Of a DNA stretch of 64,000 nt, positions 35,904 to 46,264 are shown in pieces. The position numbers and the translations under genes were made by a program. Source of the DNA: Diabrotica undecimpunctata (Eukaryota > Arthropoda > Insecta > Coleoptera > Chrysomelidae); NCBI RefSeq assembly GCF_040954645.1, contig NC_092807.1, positions 3,844,001 to 3,908,000 on the forward strand, read 5' to 3'. Position 1 is the first letter of the stretch. Every line of letters begins with the position of its first letter. The notes below the pieces were generated by a model. It saw only the letters and a list, made by a program, of their open reading frames with translations. It was not told the DNA's origin and searched no databases.

Positions 35904-37237
35904 TGCCCAATGATGTATACTCAGCAAGAAAAAACCTCGATGACGAAGACATGTTGGCGGTTCTGGAACGATGCTACAACGTCTTGCAAAGCAGAAGAGG
36001 TTCGACGGTTTCTACGACATCAGCTAGCACGATTAGTTCGACAAGCACATCTGGATTCTTTCTGAGCAAACACGTCAGAAGACACGTTTTTGATATAGTT
36101 AAACTTAGACTTACAAAACAAGACAACAATCTGTATGATATTATTTGGCCTAGCGTTAAGAAACTTCCTATAGAACCAAGTTTTCGAGTAGCTTTGGAGC
36201 AAGACTTTCCTATGGGTGTGTCTGCTCCAGATTTCTACTCTTATCATGTATTTAAGGAATTTTTGGATCCGATTTTAAAAGACTATAATCACTTGAATAT
36301 CTATAACGACTTACCAGATCAACCACACAGTAGCTTCAGCGAAAAAGATGAAAACGCCAACACTGATTTTGATAGAGATTTGGACCCACAAGTCAAGTAT
36401 ATTTTATCAGGAACTCTTGAGGCTTCTAGAAACATAGAAGGCTTTGAGTTACCTAAATCGTTAAACACTGGCCAACTAGAGCTAGTGGAACGGATAATAA
36501 CGACGGTTTTGATGAGCAAAGAAGTGGCCAAAGCTTTGTATCCTCTAACGCCAGAAAGAGAAATTGAAGAAAAGGGTAGTGGGACTTACTACACCATGAA
36601 CGAGGTGTTAGAAGATACATCAGAAGCCAAAGTTGTGCTTGCCAGTAACGGCCTTCTTATTCCCTTATGGAATATACCAGATTCTGATAGATTACATGGA
36701 AAGTACTGGCCTTACGGTAGAGGAGTGTTTGTAAGCAACGGTGCCAACTTAGCAGTGTGGGTCAATGTCTTAGATCACATTAGAATCATAACTTGTACCG
36801 ACCACGCTCATCCTGCAAACGTAGGACAGGTATTCTCTAGAGTTTCGAGACTTGTAGGAGTACTACACCAACATTTGAACTTTGTTTTTGACGAGAAACT
36901 GGGATTCTTGTCCGCCAGACCGTCTGCTATTGGGAACACCTTACAATACAACTTAACGCTGCGGTTTCCTCATCTAATTAAAGAACCTGAGAACTTGAGG
37001 CATTTGTGTACGGTCAGAAGTTTGACGTATCATAGAAATACGAGTACCACCGACGTGGTTCGTATTGGAAATCAACAATGTCTAGGTGTGACAGAAACAC
37101 AAGGATTTGAAGATTTTACAATGGCCGTAGCGAATATATTACAGCTGGAAAAAGATCTTGCTATGTCAAACTCCATGCACATAGCAGCTGCTTTCTTAAA
37201 CATTTTCAAGAAAAAGAAACTTGCTGAAAGTGCCTAA
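35904..37237 (+). CDS. host gene exon H: phosphagen (arginine) kinase-like domain, probably catalytically dead
   Basis: Acceptor TTTCACTGTAG in phase 1, stop TAA at 37235. After a Ser/Thr-rich start, the N-terminal guanidino-kinase domain is clear (FLSKHVRRHVFDIVKLR, GVSAPDFYSYHVFKEFLDPI, then DLDPQVKYILSGTLEASRN). The catalytic domain follows (WPYGRGVFVSNGANLAVWVN, DEKLGFLSARPSAIGN). In active arginine kinases the core reads NEEDHLR and FCPTNLG; here NVLDHIR (Glu lost, codons 36767-36772) and ARPSAIG (Cys to Arg at 36917). The RVRCGR and RGTRGEH arginines are also gone. The fold is kept, but transfer chemistry is unlikely. A stop-codon fusion to ankyrin exons is supported by phase. Confidence 0.92.
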
Positions 37238-37659
37238 ATCGTTCATTTTGTAAGTAGGGTTAATGATTTTTGTATATATCCATTTTGTATATAGTGCCAA
37301 AAAGTTTCACATGATTTTTTCTCTATGATGTACAACACTGTTAAGGATGGATTTAAAAAATAGGTCAGTAATATGTAACAAAAACTCAAATCACGATCAT
37401 TTTCTTCTAGAGCAACTAGAACTGTGTGTACAGTGTGTATTTGAGCACTTGAACAGCACAAATATCATGTGTTCTTATAAATGTTGTTTTGCGTCTGTTG
37501 TAAATACTTGGCATAGTTTATTTTGACAGTTTCACAAAAGATTCTATTAAAAGATATTAAGCGGAAAAAGATAGTCCATAACGTTTAGTTTTTTTAACAG
37601 CACTTTACTAGAATTTTTTTTAGTATTTATAATACTATGACAGGTCACACTGTAAGTCC

Positions 37660-37990
37660 AGTAAACTAACGGCGCCATCTAGGAAAGAAATATGAACTAC
37701 CATATTTCAATCATACTTTGTTCTTGAAACGATACGTTTAATAAACATTACTGTATTAATTATATATTAATATAATTAATAAATAATTTTAATAATATTT
37801 TTAAGGTAGAATTTATTATAAAATAATTTAATTTACGTTATTTTAGATTTAAAACCTAGCGCCATCTAGGAAAGAAGAGCTGAACTACTTACATTTGACA
37901 TTTTATTCATATTTTGTTCTTAAAATGATAGGTTCAATTAAAAATACTAACAATATTAATTGCATATATTAATACATATTAATTACATAG
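37660..37990. repeat. tandem duplication, two diverged units of about 190 bp
   Basis: GCGCCATCTAGGAAAGAA occurs at about 37671 and 37860. Both are followed by TGAACTAC, then ATTTTGTTCTT-like sequence, and TTAATTAC/ATATATTAATA. They lie in the 3' flank of the kinase exon. A possible polyadenylation signal AATAAA at 37740 falls in the first unit; another is at 38291. Confidence 0.7.
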
Positions 37991-38529
37991 AAACCTAATT
38001 AATACTACGAATATTTATTATTATTTTTTTCGCAAAATTGATAAAAATCTTGGTTGCTATAATTTAAAGATAAGATTTATTTAGCAAAATAATTTAAAGC
38101 ATTATTTTAGTTATGTTTTCTCAAGAGTGAGAAAAAAGAAACGTAAGCGCCAAAGATATAAATACACCATCGCAAGGAAAATTAATCCAAGGAAGCAATA
38201 GAGTTTTCACTAAAAATATAGTTTTTAAAAATGTTTTGTAAGATTCTTCTTCTTTTTGTTATTAAAATAAGTTGTTAGTTGTTACAAATGAATAAATCAA
38301 TGATTTGAAGTAATTTTTATTTTACATGTTCGTTTTATTCTTGCATATGATCTGCATTTCGTGCGTGCTACATACAAAGTACAGCGAACTTGCTCATGTG
38401 ACTGGGTTTACTCCCTTGAATGGGTTTACTCTTACTCTAAATTAAGAAATTATTGGAGAAGGATATGAGGAATTTACTCCCTTTTACCAGAAAAATTTGA
38501 GAAAGTAAGAAAAAATTGGAGAGAGTCAC

Positions 38530-38920
38530 ACAAAATTGAGTGGGGTGACTGTAAATGGCATCGGCAGCCCATACTGCCTCCAAAATCCTTTACCAACCTT
38601 AAACCACCAAGTGTTCAAAGAGACATCGATCTCAGAATTCGTTAAACTTCAGAGACTTCGCTGGGCTGGTCATGTAATAAGAATGGAGACAGAAAGATTG
38701 CCGAAAAGAGCCATAGATAGTAAAATGCAGGGCGCAAGACCAAAAGGAAGGCCACGGAAAAATGGGAGGATAAAGTGGCAGCGGACGCGCAAAATTTGTT
38801 AGACGTGAGAACCTGGAGAAGATCGGCGCGGGACCGACAAGGTTGGAGGCATAGTTTGGAGGAGGCCAAGGCCCGATTTGGGCTGTAGCGCCATTGGAGA
38901 GAGAGAGAGAGAGAGAGAAA
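38530..38920 (+). pseudogene. RTE-like RT tail with (GA)n 3' end
   Basis: The plus frame encodes FVKLQRLRWAGHVIRMETER, then ARPKGRPRKNG, the standard C-terminal tail of RTE-type RTs, followed by a (GA)n run at about 38897-38917. It is 5'-truncated. Simple-repeat 3' tails are characteristic of this clade. Confidence 0.75.
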
Positions 38921-38926
38921 ACAATA

Positions 38927-39085
38927 TATTAAAGCCAGAATTGTAACCAAATTAAAAGATAACTGGGCACTATCAGAGGCAGCTAAACTTATAACATAAG
39001 CAGAACCACAGTTTTTTTAGTAATAAAAAATGGAGGGAACAAGAAACTCTCGAAAGAAAGCGAGGGTCTGGAAGACCAAAACTAT
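38927..39085 (+). pseudogene. Tc1-type transposase N-terminal fragment, inverted relative to neighbour
   Basis: Plus-strand pieces KARIVTKLKDNWAL and QETLERKRGSGRPK match the helix-turn-helix start of the minus-strand Tc1 gene (LKARIVTKLEDGWSLSAV, ETLERKQGSGRPK). The fragment runs directly into the terminal inverted repeat of that element. Confidence 0.75.
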
Positions 39086-40287
39086 ACTAAATTTATGTAT
39101 GTAAAAATAAAATTAATATTTTGTAATGTCTCCATCAGTATTGATAATAGCTTGTAGTTTTCGGTCCATATACGTGAAAGGAACTATGAAATTGTCTTCT
39201 TCAGAGAGCTCTTCCCAAACCTGTTGTATACCGTGCCACAGCTCTTCAGCATTTTGAGGTATAAAATAACGCCAATACAACCGTTTTATAATAACCTCCC
39301 ACACATTCTCGATTGGGTTTAAATCTGGACTGTAGCTGGGACATGGTAAGGGTCGATGTTTTTATTCTGGAGCCACTGGTTCATTATATTTGCAGTGTAA
39401 ACAATACAATTATCTTGTTGGAGGATAAAATTCATTTCTGGATACAACTGTTCCACACTGGAAAACATGATGTTTTCTAGAATATTCAGATAAGTCTGCC
39501 CAACAAACCTAATACGCCATACCATTCCCTTTCCTCTAGATGAAATCCATCCCAATACATTGGCGCTAAAATAACCATCTGCTCGATATCTATCAACATA
39601 TAAAGGATTAAATGTATTATTATCTGGTCTATAAACTTCAATTTTACCCTTTTTAGAAGATTGAAAATTTTTCTCGTCTGTAAATATCACCCTGTCCTAA
39701 AAATCTTGATTTTGTAGCTGATGGTTTAAAACAAATATAAGTCTTGATTGCTTCTGTTGTGGTGTAAGACCTTATTTTTTGCTGCAGTTCGGTACCTTAG
39801 ACGCGTTGCTTTAATTCTGCGCCAAGTTGTTGTCTATCTTCCAGGAAACTGTGACATAATTCTTGCAGTTTTCGCATCTTCAAAAGGATTCTATTCTAAT
39901 CTCTTCAAAAGCTTACGATCTTAATGAGCGGTAGATATTTTTGGTCGTCCAGAACCTTGCTTTCTTTCGAGAGTTTCTTGTTCTCTCCATCTTTTATTAA
40001 TATTAAAAACTGTTGGTCTGCTTACGTTAAAACGGTTCGCTACGGCAGATAGTGACCAACCATCTTCTAATTTAGTTACAATTCTTGCTTTTAGTTCTTT
40101 GCTAGCATGTGGAGCCATTTTTTTGAGTTGAACAGCTAGTTGAAGAGCTATCTGAAGGACAATTTCATAGTTCCTTTCACGCAGAGAAATGCTTTCTCCT
40201 TTATCAATGCCGATGGAGATATTGCAAAATATTAATTTTATTCATAGATACCTAAATTTAGTATAGTTTTGGTCTTCCAGACCCTCG
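39061..40287 (-). mobile_element. Tc1-type transposon, inactivated
   Basis: Terminal inverted repeats of about 90 bp (39061-39150 and 40198-40287) read CGAGGGTCTGGAAGACC at the outside and share ATAAAATTAATATTTTG and TCTCCATC. Minus-strand transposase pieces: HTH and GSGRPK hook (40118-39921); FTDEKNFQSSKKGKIEVY with first Asp, then LQQDNCIVYTANI with second Asp (39690-39319); and a YSPDLNPIENVWE-like segment with the Glu leading to 39304-39113. Frameshifts separate the pieces. The outer repeats carry coding sequence of the transposase itself, which is unusual. Confidence 0.8.
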
Positions 40288-40289
40288 TT

Positions 40290-41449
40290 AATGTTTTAAC
40301 ACTTAGTTCATTAAAGTCTTTATTAAATTTATATATATATATATTATATAATATATAATATATATTCTTACACTTATCACTAAAAACTAGAACACAACTA
40401 CTTTCGTAGTTTATCGTAGTTGAAACTACTAGAAAAATACTTATTAGAAAAACATGTTTACAGTTTAGGCATGAGTCATATTTATCGTAACAATAGAAAA
40501 ACTTGGTTCTACTTATGCTAAAAAATTTGTCTGCACGTGATAGTGCTCAGTTATCCCTTAGGCTTTTTTTTCTTAATAATACTAAAAATAATAAAAACAA
40601 CTTTATTTTTTGTAAAAACTATCATTTATATACTCTATAAAATGCAGGAATTCATAATAATATCAAAATTTAGACCATAATAATAGTTATTACATTTTAT
40701 GAATTAACATATAATGTATGTAATCAATTGTTTGTTGTGTATTTTATTATTTGTCTGTCATAATAAATATTTATATAACGTCAGACCAATTATTAAATAC
40801 ACTGCTCAAAATGATCAAATCTTACTAAGAGTCGTATCAGTTTTTTTAGGAACCAGCTGTACATCACAAATTCAACCATTTTACATTATTAGGTCTTATT
40901 TAAATTTTTTTTAGTAACAATACATGATTTCAAAGTACAAGATATTAAAATTGCAAATATCCTGCTACCATCAGAGATAACTAATTAACATAAAAGAAGC
41001 TAAAAACCTTTTTGTGACTAAACGACATCTCAAATGCGATTCATATCCATCTGTCTGTAAATGTTGAACTTCTAGCTTCTTTTTAGACAAGTTCCTAAAG
41101 CCTGAAAAGACGGTACAATAATTCCCATAGTGCAATATAAACCACTGTATAACTTAATGAAAAAAATATGTTATAATTAGAATTGCCTCACAAAGTAAAA
41201 TAAATTTTAAGTCAGTCGCTTGTGTCTGCTTTTTTATGTTATCAATTAACACTTTTACATAACAACTGCTAATTTTGAGAATAAAAGTAAGAAAACTTGT
41301 AAAACTGTCAAAAATATATAGCTGTCAAGTATGTCAAACTACCAGCTTATGTGAAAAATTGTCAACCGTTACACAGCCATCTATAATCACTTTGTTCCGA
41401 TGTCCACGACGACAATGTTAATTTTACACTGGCGTCTCTTTGGTTTCAG
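40290..41449. other. AT-rich intron or spacer, nothing assigned
   Basis: Only a short TA-rich run near 40326-40370 and small random frames. No promoter or first exon for the downstream Dpy-30 exons could be recognised here, which favours splicing from further upstream. Confidence 0.45.
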
Positions 41450-41524
41450 ATAAACTGACTGCCGAAAACGGACAGGTCGATATGCCTTTTTTCGCTACAG
41501 AGGAAGGTCGATATTTAGCCTCAT
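41450..41524 (+). CDS. host exon I: entry to Dpy-30 region
   Basis: Acceptor TTTGGTTTCAG, phase 1; donor GTGAGT leaving one base. It encodes DKLTAENGQVDMPFFATEEG, ending RYLAS. The phase equals that of exon H, so donor 27911 can join here (ADK-DKLTAEN). It begins the Dpy-30 motif completed in exon J. Confidence 0.8.
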
Positions 41525-41624
41525 GTGAGTCTCATAAGTTATACCAGAGGGTTGCAATAAGGGTTTGCGTCATTATTTCGAGCGTTGTTTATATTTTAAA
41601 CTTTCACTAATTCGTTGTTTTTAG

Positions 41625-41761
41625 CTTTGGGGGATCCGCTAATCAAGGGGTTGACTGAAGTTGCCAATAAACGTCCCGACGATCCCATTGCCTACCTAGC
41701 ACAGTATTTGTATAACTTTGCGAACAACAGAAACAGTATTAAATCCAGGGGAAAGACACAG
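41625..41761 (+). CDS. host exon J: Dpy-30 motif
   Basis: Acceptor GTTTTTAG (phase 1), donor GTAATT (phase 0). With exon I it gives YLASSLGDPLIKGLTEVANK followed by RPDDPIAYLAQYLYNFANN. The pattern of a helix, a Lys-Arg-Pro turn, then PI-x-YLA-x-YL is the Dpy-30 motif, a dimerising helix pair found in MLL-complex Dpy-30, radial-spoke, NDPK5 and AK7 proteins, many of them axonemal. Confidence 0.88.
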
Positions 41762-41911
41762 GTAATTGATAATTTTTGTTTTTATTTAAATTGGCTTGTA
41801 GGTGACAATTATGAGCTCAGCAGGTTTTGCTCAGCAAATGAATGAATAACAGCGAAATATAGTAACCTCATCATGAAGTTAAATAATTCAATAAATATTT
41901 TTATATTATAG

Positions 41912-42049
41912 GAGGAACCCCAACATATTATAACAGGCTCTCCTACTGATGGAGATAACAATAATGCAATACCTGCAACCATAGATGTCGTCACTGTAGA
42001 TCCCAACAATGATCAAGAAGACGAATCAGCTTTTAGTCCTACTAGTAGA
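41912..42049 (+). CDS. host exon K: acidic linker
   Basis: Acceptor TATTATAG, donor GTAAGT; phase 0 at both ends. It encodes [18 protein letters not shown], a Val/Asp-rich stretch and ESAFSPTSR. No domain; probably disordered. The donor lies immediately beside a 120-bp (AT)n tract. Confidence 0.8.
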
Positions 42050-42054
42050 GTAAG

Positions 42055-42179
<125 letters not shown>

Positions 42180-42254
42180 CGGATAAGTTTCCGCGGTCAG
42201 ATAAATGAAAATTACTGAGTTCTCGGGAAGAACCGCGTTGAGAATTTAAAACTC

Positions 42255-42296
42255 GACGTTTCGGCACCCATTTTGGAGCCATTATCAAGAGTGATA
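42255..42296 (-). ncRNA. degenerate hammerhead ribozyme-like motif of Penelope element B
   Basis: On the minus strand: ACTC, then TTGATAA in place of the CUGANGA core, one spacer base, a GGCTCC/GGGTGCC stem II, GAAA, an ACGT palindromic short stem III and the cleavage-site C, then GAGT pairing with ACTC. Two core positions depart from consensus (C3 and G8), so activity is doubtful. Hammerheads are known in Penelope-like elements. Confidence 0.55.
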
Positions 42297-43013
42297 CGGT
42301 TCGGTTCGAGTTCGGGGTCTCAATCTGCCTACTCCCCTCACTCGAGACGTACCAGTATCGTGTTCTATATTGCAAGAACTGTCTCTCGGCACTGAGGTCT
42401 CAATCTGCCTACTCCTCAGTGTCGAGTGACAACCGGTCTTACCCTGTGTGGCTGCTTTTATACTCGCTGTATGCACGGGAACGGTATGCGATGACGTGGT
42501 CTGAACTGACGTGACCTGAGCGGTGTGGGCGGGAGGTCGCTGAAGCAGGGGTCGCCATGTTGCCGGCAATCGTTTCGCGTCATCGCGCGTGTTCAAGCTG
42601 TTAGGCCGTTTTTCAATTTCGATAGCTTCACGAATGATTCTCGCTTTTAATGAGCGGACGGGAGCGATGGTTTTTGCTTTTTCGAAATCTATTTTGTGGC
42701 CTGTCTGAATATGATGTTGGGCTAGGGCTGAAGTGGTATCGGAATGTTTGACTGATAGAGAATGTTCGTAAATACGGTTATGGATTCGTCGGTTTGTCTG
42801 TCCTACGTATGTACGTGGGCAACTGGAACAAGGTATCTCGTAGACACCATGGTCTTCATTGGGGATTTGGACTTTTACGGATCTGACGAGATTGGACAAT
42901 TTGGAGTGAGTGGTGAAGATGGTTTTGATTTTAAGAGGGATAAGAGTTCTACTGATCTTGTCAGTGACACCTTTAATGAAAGGTAGAAAGATTTTGGATT
43001 GATCCGGCGGCAA
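42285..43013 (-). pseudogene. Penelope element B: RT end and GIY-YIG endonuclease
   Basis: 242 codons: basic RT C terminus (LSNLVRSVKVQIPNEDHGVY), then GVYEIPCSSCPRTYVGQTNR with the Y-V/I-G pair of GIY-YIG nucleases, RIYEHSLSVKHSD and an ALAQHHIQTGH helix. The tail is Thr/Ser/Arg-rich, probably read into the 3' end. Confidence 0.88.
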
Positions 43014-43185
43014 GGTTTCTTTTTTGGATGGAATGGGGTTTAGAAGTTTTTGAATGCTTCTATTGATTTGGGTTTTGTGGTAGCCGTTTTGTAGGAGTGT
43101 TTGTCTTATTTAATTGATTTCGGATGACCTGTGATTGTTGTCGCTAAGTCTTATGGAACGGGAAATAAGAGTGTTGATGACTGAA

Positions 43186-43839
43186 TTAAATTGGGCGGGC
43201 GGGATGATGATGTGACTGGGCATTGACATAGCGGTTTGTATGAGTGGGTTTCCGGTACACGGAATAGGAAAAACTTTGAGGTGGATTTTTCTGAATAAGA
43301 ACATCAAGGAATGGCAAAGATGCTTCAGACTCAACTTCCATCGTGAATTGAATGCTGGGATGTATTCCATTCAGGTGGGAGAGGAAGAGATCTAATGCGT
43401 CTTTACCATGGGGCCAAATGACAAAGGTGTCATCAACGTACCATAACCAGCAGGTGGGTTTGAGATTTGACGAGGACAAGGCTACTGTTTCGAAATGTTC
43501 CATGTATATATCTGCTATTACGGGAGAGAGGGGCGATCCCATTGGGGCACCTTTGATTTGACAATAGAAATGATTTTGGAACGTGAAATATGTATTAGAC
43601 ATGCAGTGTTTTATAAGAGATAATGTGTCTTGGGGAATTTGATGTTTAGAGTCCAAGATGGAAATGGTTTCATCGATGGGAATGTTGGTGAATAAAGAAA
43701 CAATGTCAAAACTGACTAGTATGTCTGAGGGTGAAATAGAAAAGTTTTTCAGAAGATCAATGAAATGAAAAGAGTTTTTGACAAAGGACGAGGCGTTTTC
43801 GGCTAATGGTTGTAAGGATGAAGCGAGATGTTTTCCCAA
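43186..43839 (-). pseudogene. Penelope element B: RT core
   Basis: RT motifs: VSFDIVSLFTNIPIDE (A), IKGAPMGSPLSPVIADIYME (B), WYVDDTFVIW (C, catalytic YVDD), PFLDVLIQK and SVYRKPTHTNRYVN. A frameshift near 43190 separates it from the endonuclease frame. Confidence 0.9.
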
Positions 43840-44254
43840 TTTCTGAGTGGGACAGTTGTATGCACTGACGGTGGGCTTAGGGGAACATTGGGCTTATGGA
43901 TTTTTGGAAGGCCGTATATCTTTGGAATTCGGGATGATTTTTCTCTGGGTATAAGAGATTTTTTGAGGTCTGGAGGTAGAGTAGACTTATTTATAATGGA
44001 TTTGGTCGTTTTTTCTAGATATGTGGTTGGATCATTTGGGACATGTTTGTATTCTGTGGAATTCAGAAGTTCGGACATTTTGTCGAAATAGTTAGAAGAG
44101 TTGAGAATGACGGTGGCATTACCTTTGTCGGCCGGAAGGATGACGATGTCAGGGTTGTTGTAAAGTTCGTTGATTGCACGTCTTTCTGAAAGACTGATAT
44201 TTGAAGGTGGGGGTTTGGAAGTACGGAGAATTCTGGCGACATCTTGTCTGGCAA
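43803..44254 (-). pseudogene. Penelope element B: N-terminal RT pieces
   Basis: Two overlapping frames (44254-44063 and 44078-43803) hold the pre-RT region: KSIINKSTLPPDLKKSLIPR and IPKIYGLPKIHKPNVPLSP, the latter a typical finger motif. The more upstream piece is out of frame. Confidence 0.75.
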
Positions 44255-44559
44255 CTTCGGCTTGGTCGGAAGGAAGATGGGAAATAGCTTCTTCTTATGA
44301 AAATATTATATCCCTCCAGCACCCCCTTTGAATTATAAGCACCCCCGCGAAAATTTTAAATAACAAAGGGGGTCGTATGGCACCTTGTTAAAAGGGAATT
44401 TTAGTCCTCTGTTCAGCAATTTAAAGTTTTTTAAGTTTGGTAGAAAATTGATTTTAAAGATGTAAAATTTTGATAATGTCTCTATCACAAAACTTTAGGT
44501 TGAATGAAGATAATAATGTCACATACTATTTAGAATGTACTTTTCAATGTACTTTACAA

Positions 44560-44800
44560 TTAAATTTAATGTTCAAAATGACCACCATTCACTTCTTGAC
44601 AATAACCGAGGCGATTTTGGAATTTTCGTACAACGTTTTGAACGAATTCTGGGGTTATTTTGGTAATTTCTTCCGTTACCCTATCTTTTAAATCAGCAAT
44701 ACTGTTTGGTCTATTAAAATATATTTTAGATTTTAAATAATTCCATAAGAAGTAATCGAGAGAAGTCAAATCGGGGGATCTAGCCGGTCATTCGATCGTT
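44560..44800 (-). pseudogene. mariner-type transposase C-terminal fragment
   Basis: The minus frame 44769-44566 reads SLDYFLWNYLKSKIYFNRPN, then EITKITPEFVQNVVRKFQNR. It is the segment from the third catalytic Asp to the end of a mariner-like transposase. No N-terminal part remains. It lies in the intron between exons K and L. Confidence 0.75.
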
Positions 44801-45163
44801 CAATGTCTTCCAATCCTCCTATTGGGAAAAACCTCGTTTAAATAATGTATACGTGCAAAATGCGGTGGAACTTATAACAATGAATTTTTTCACTTTTTAT
44901 GATTGTGAAAAAATATAAGCTTTTTACGTGATCGTAGATCGAAAATCGATGATTTTTTCACAGATTAACTGGAGTGCGGTACAAAACTGGAAAATCCGAA
45001 CTAAAAGTTAAAAAGAATCTACAACAAATTATAAAGGTCAGCAAACATGGACTGTATCCCGTCTTGAGTATCTCGGGCTGCACCAATGAAACCATGAAAA
45101 GCAGGAGATTTTATTGATACTAGAGAAAAACTAATCAAACAATAATCTATATATCTGTTTTAG

Positions 45164-45368
45164 GACGAACACGGTCAAAGCATGCTCCACTTTGCTGCTG
45201 CAAGATCGCACGGTCGTAACGCGTTGTTTCAACTTTTGAAAGAAACTGAAATTAACGTGGCATATCGCGATGAGCTGTATAGAACTGCTAGAGATATCAG
45301 CATCCAAGCAAATTTGCCTGACAACACCGAAGAGATCGATAGATATGTGTTACATATTGCTACCAAAG
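45164..45368 (+). CDS. host exon L: ankyrin block 3
   Basis: Acceptor TATCTGTTTTAG (phase 0), donor GTAAGG leaving one base (phase 1). It encodes DEHGQSMLHFAAARSHGRNA, then TARDISIQANLPDNTEEIDR and YVLHIATK. The first part is an ankyrin hairpin; the second repeats that register less strictly. It joins exon M 15 kb away in matching phase. Confidence 0.88.
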
Positions 45369-45519
45369 GTAAGGAGGATTTTTTTATTAAATTTTGTAAA
45401 ATATTTATTTGTAGTTTGTAATTTAGTTTTTGTCTCATTATATCAGTATCCATGAATTGTGAAGACTAGAGGACCATAAGCCTAATTAGCCCTAGATTTG
45501 TGCGCCCTAAAGTTTTCAA

Positions 45520-45522
<3 letters not shown>

Positions 45523-45610
<88 letters not shown>
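45523..45610. repeat. (TA)n microsatellite
   Basis: 88 bp of TA directly abutting the left arm of Penelope element A, as at 8472-8528. Confidence 0.95.
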
Positions 45611-45613
<3 letters not shown>

Positions 45614-45670
45614 AACTCTTAAATATTGGGGAAATCTGCAAGAAATACTCTAATGTGTATCAATTGTTTC

Positions 45671-45715
45671 GCCGAACGTTTTCGCCAAAGAGAATTAATT
45701 TGGCTTCTTCAGGGC
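45671..45715 (-). ncRNA. hammerhead ribozyme-like motif (left arm copy)
   Basis: Exact inverse of the motif at 49076-49120; see that entry. Confidence 0.6.
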
Positions 45716-46264
45716 TGAAAGAGAATAAATTATAATTAGCTACCATATATTATCTATTAAAACATTATTGATCTTACCGTAACTTAGAATTGTAGAGTTA
45801 GAATATTAAAAAACTTTGCTAGTAACATAGTGGTGTTTTTTGTTACTATGTGCAAAAAAAGTTTTTTATAAGAATTGAAATGTATGGTAGCTTCGAACTT
45901 GACACGTAAAGGCTTACCCAAGGTTAATCGAAAAACCCAATGCAACTACATTTAAAAGGAGGTAATTCTTTGAAATGTCGGCAATAACTAAATTTTGATT
46001 TTAAATAGTTAAAAGTGAGGTTCTGTTTAAGCCAGAACGCAAGCGCTGACAACTTCATTATAATTGGTATGAATCTTTATGTCGTTAAGGTTCATTGGTA
46101 AAAAACGAATAAATTTAAATCCCAGTAAAGGGAAATATTATTTTGATTTTCTTTATTTAATTATATTATTGTTCATGTATTATTGAATCTTATTGAGACG
46201 TATCTAAGAAAAGCAAGGGAATGTTATATATTTTTTGTTAATGAAAATTAATTATAAAGGTATG

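Larger units (their letters stand above)
10776..37237 (+). other. gene model: ankyrin - acidic linker - phosphagen-kinase-like protein
   Basis: Eight exons total 3186 nt with matched phases: 0-0, 0-0, 0-1, 1-0, 0-1, 1-0, 0-1, 1-stop. The joined frame has no stop until TAA at 37235. Introns range from 116 bp to 8 kb, the longer ones filled by transposons. Predicted order is ankyrin block 1, a Ser/Asn linker, an acidic Pro/Glu region with RPS/RPN repeats, ankyrin block 2, then a full guanidino-kinase fold. The role is unknown; a scaffold or sensor, possibly axonemal given the Dpy-30 exons that follow, is inference. The 5' end is not established. Confidence 0.8.
42180..44254 (-). mobile_element. 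Penelope-like element B (RT plus GIY-YIG), frameshifted, 5'-truncated
   Basis: On the minus strand an RT followed by a GIY-YIG endonuclease, the defining pair of Penelope-like elements. The RT start lies in two pieces (44254-44063, 44078-43803) and the core at 43839-43186. The 3' non-coding end carries a hammerhead-like motif and abuts the (AT)n tract. The copy is broken by frameshifts. Confidence 0.9.

Noticed and set aside
45520..45735. Plus-strand ORF starting in the TA tract
   Set aside because: Microsatellite translation running into the Penelope terminal sequence; no real protein.
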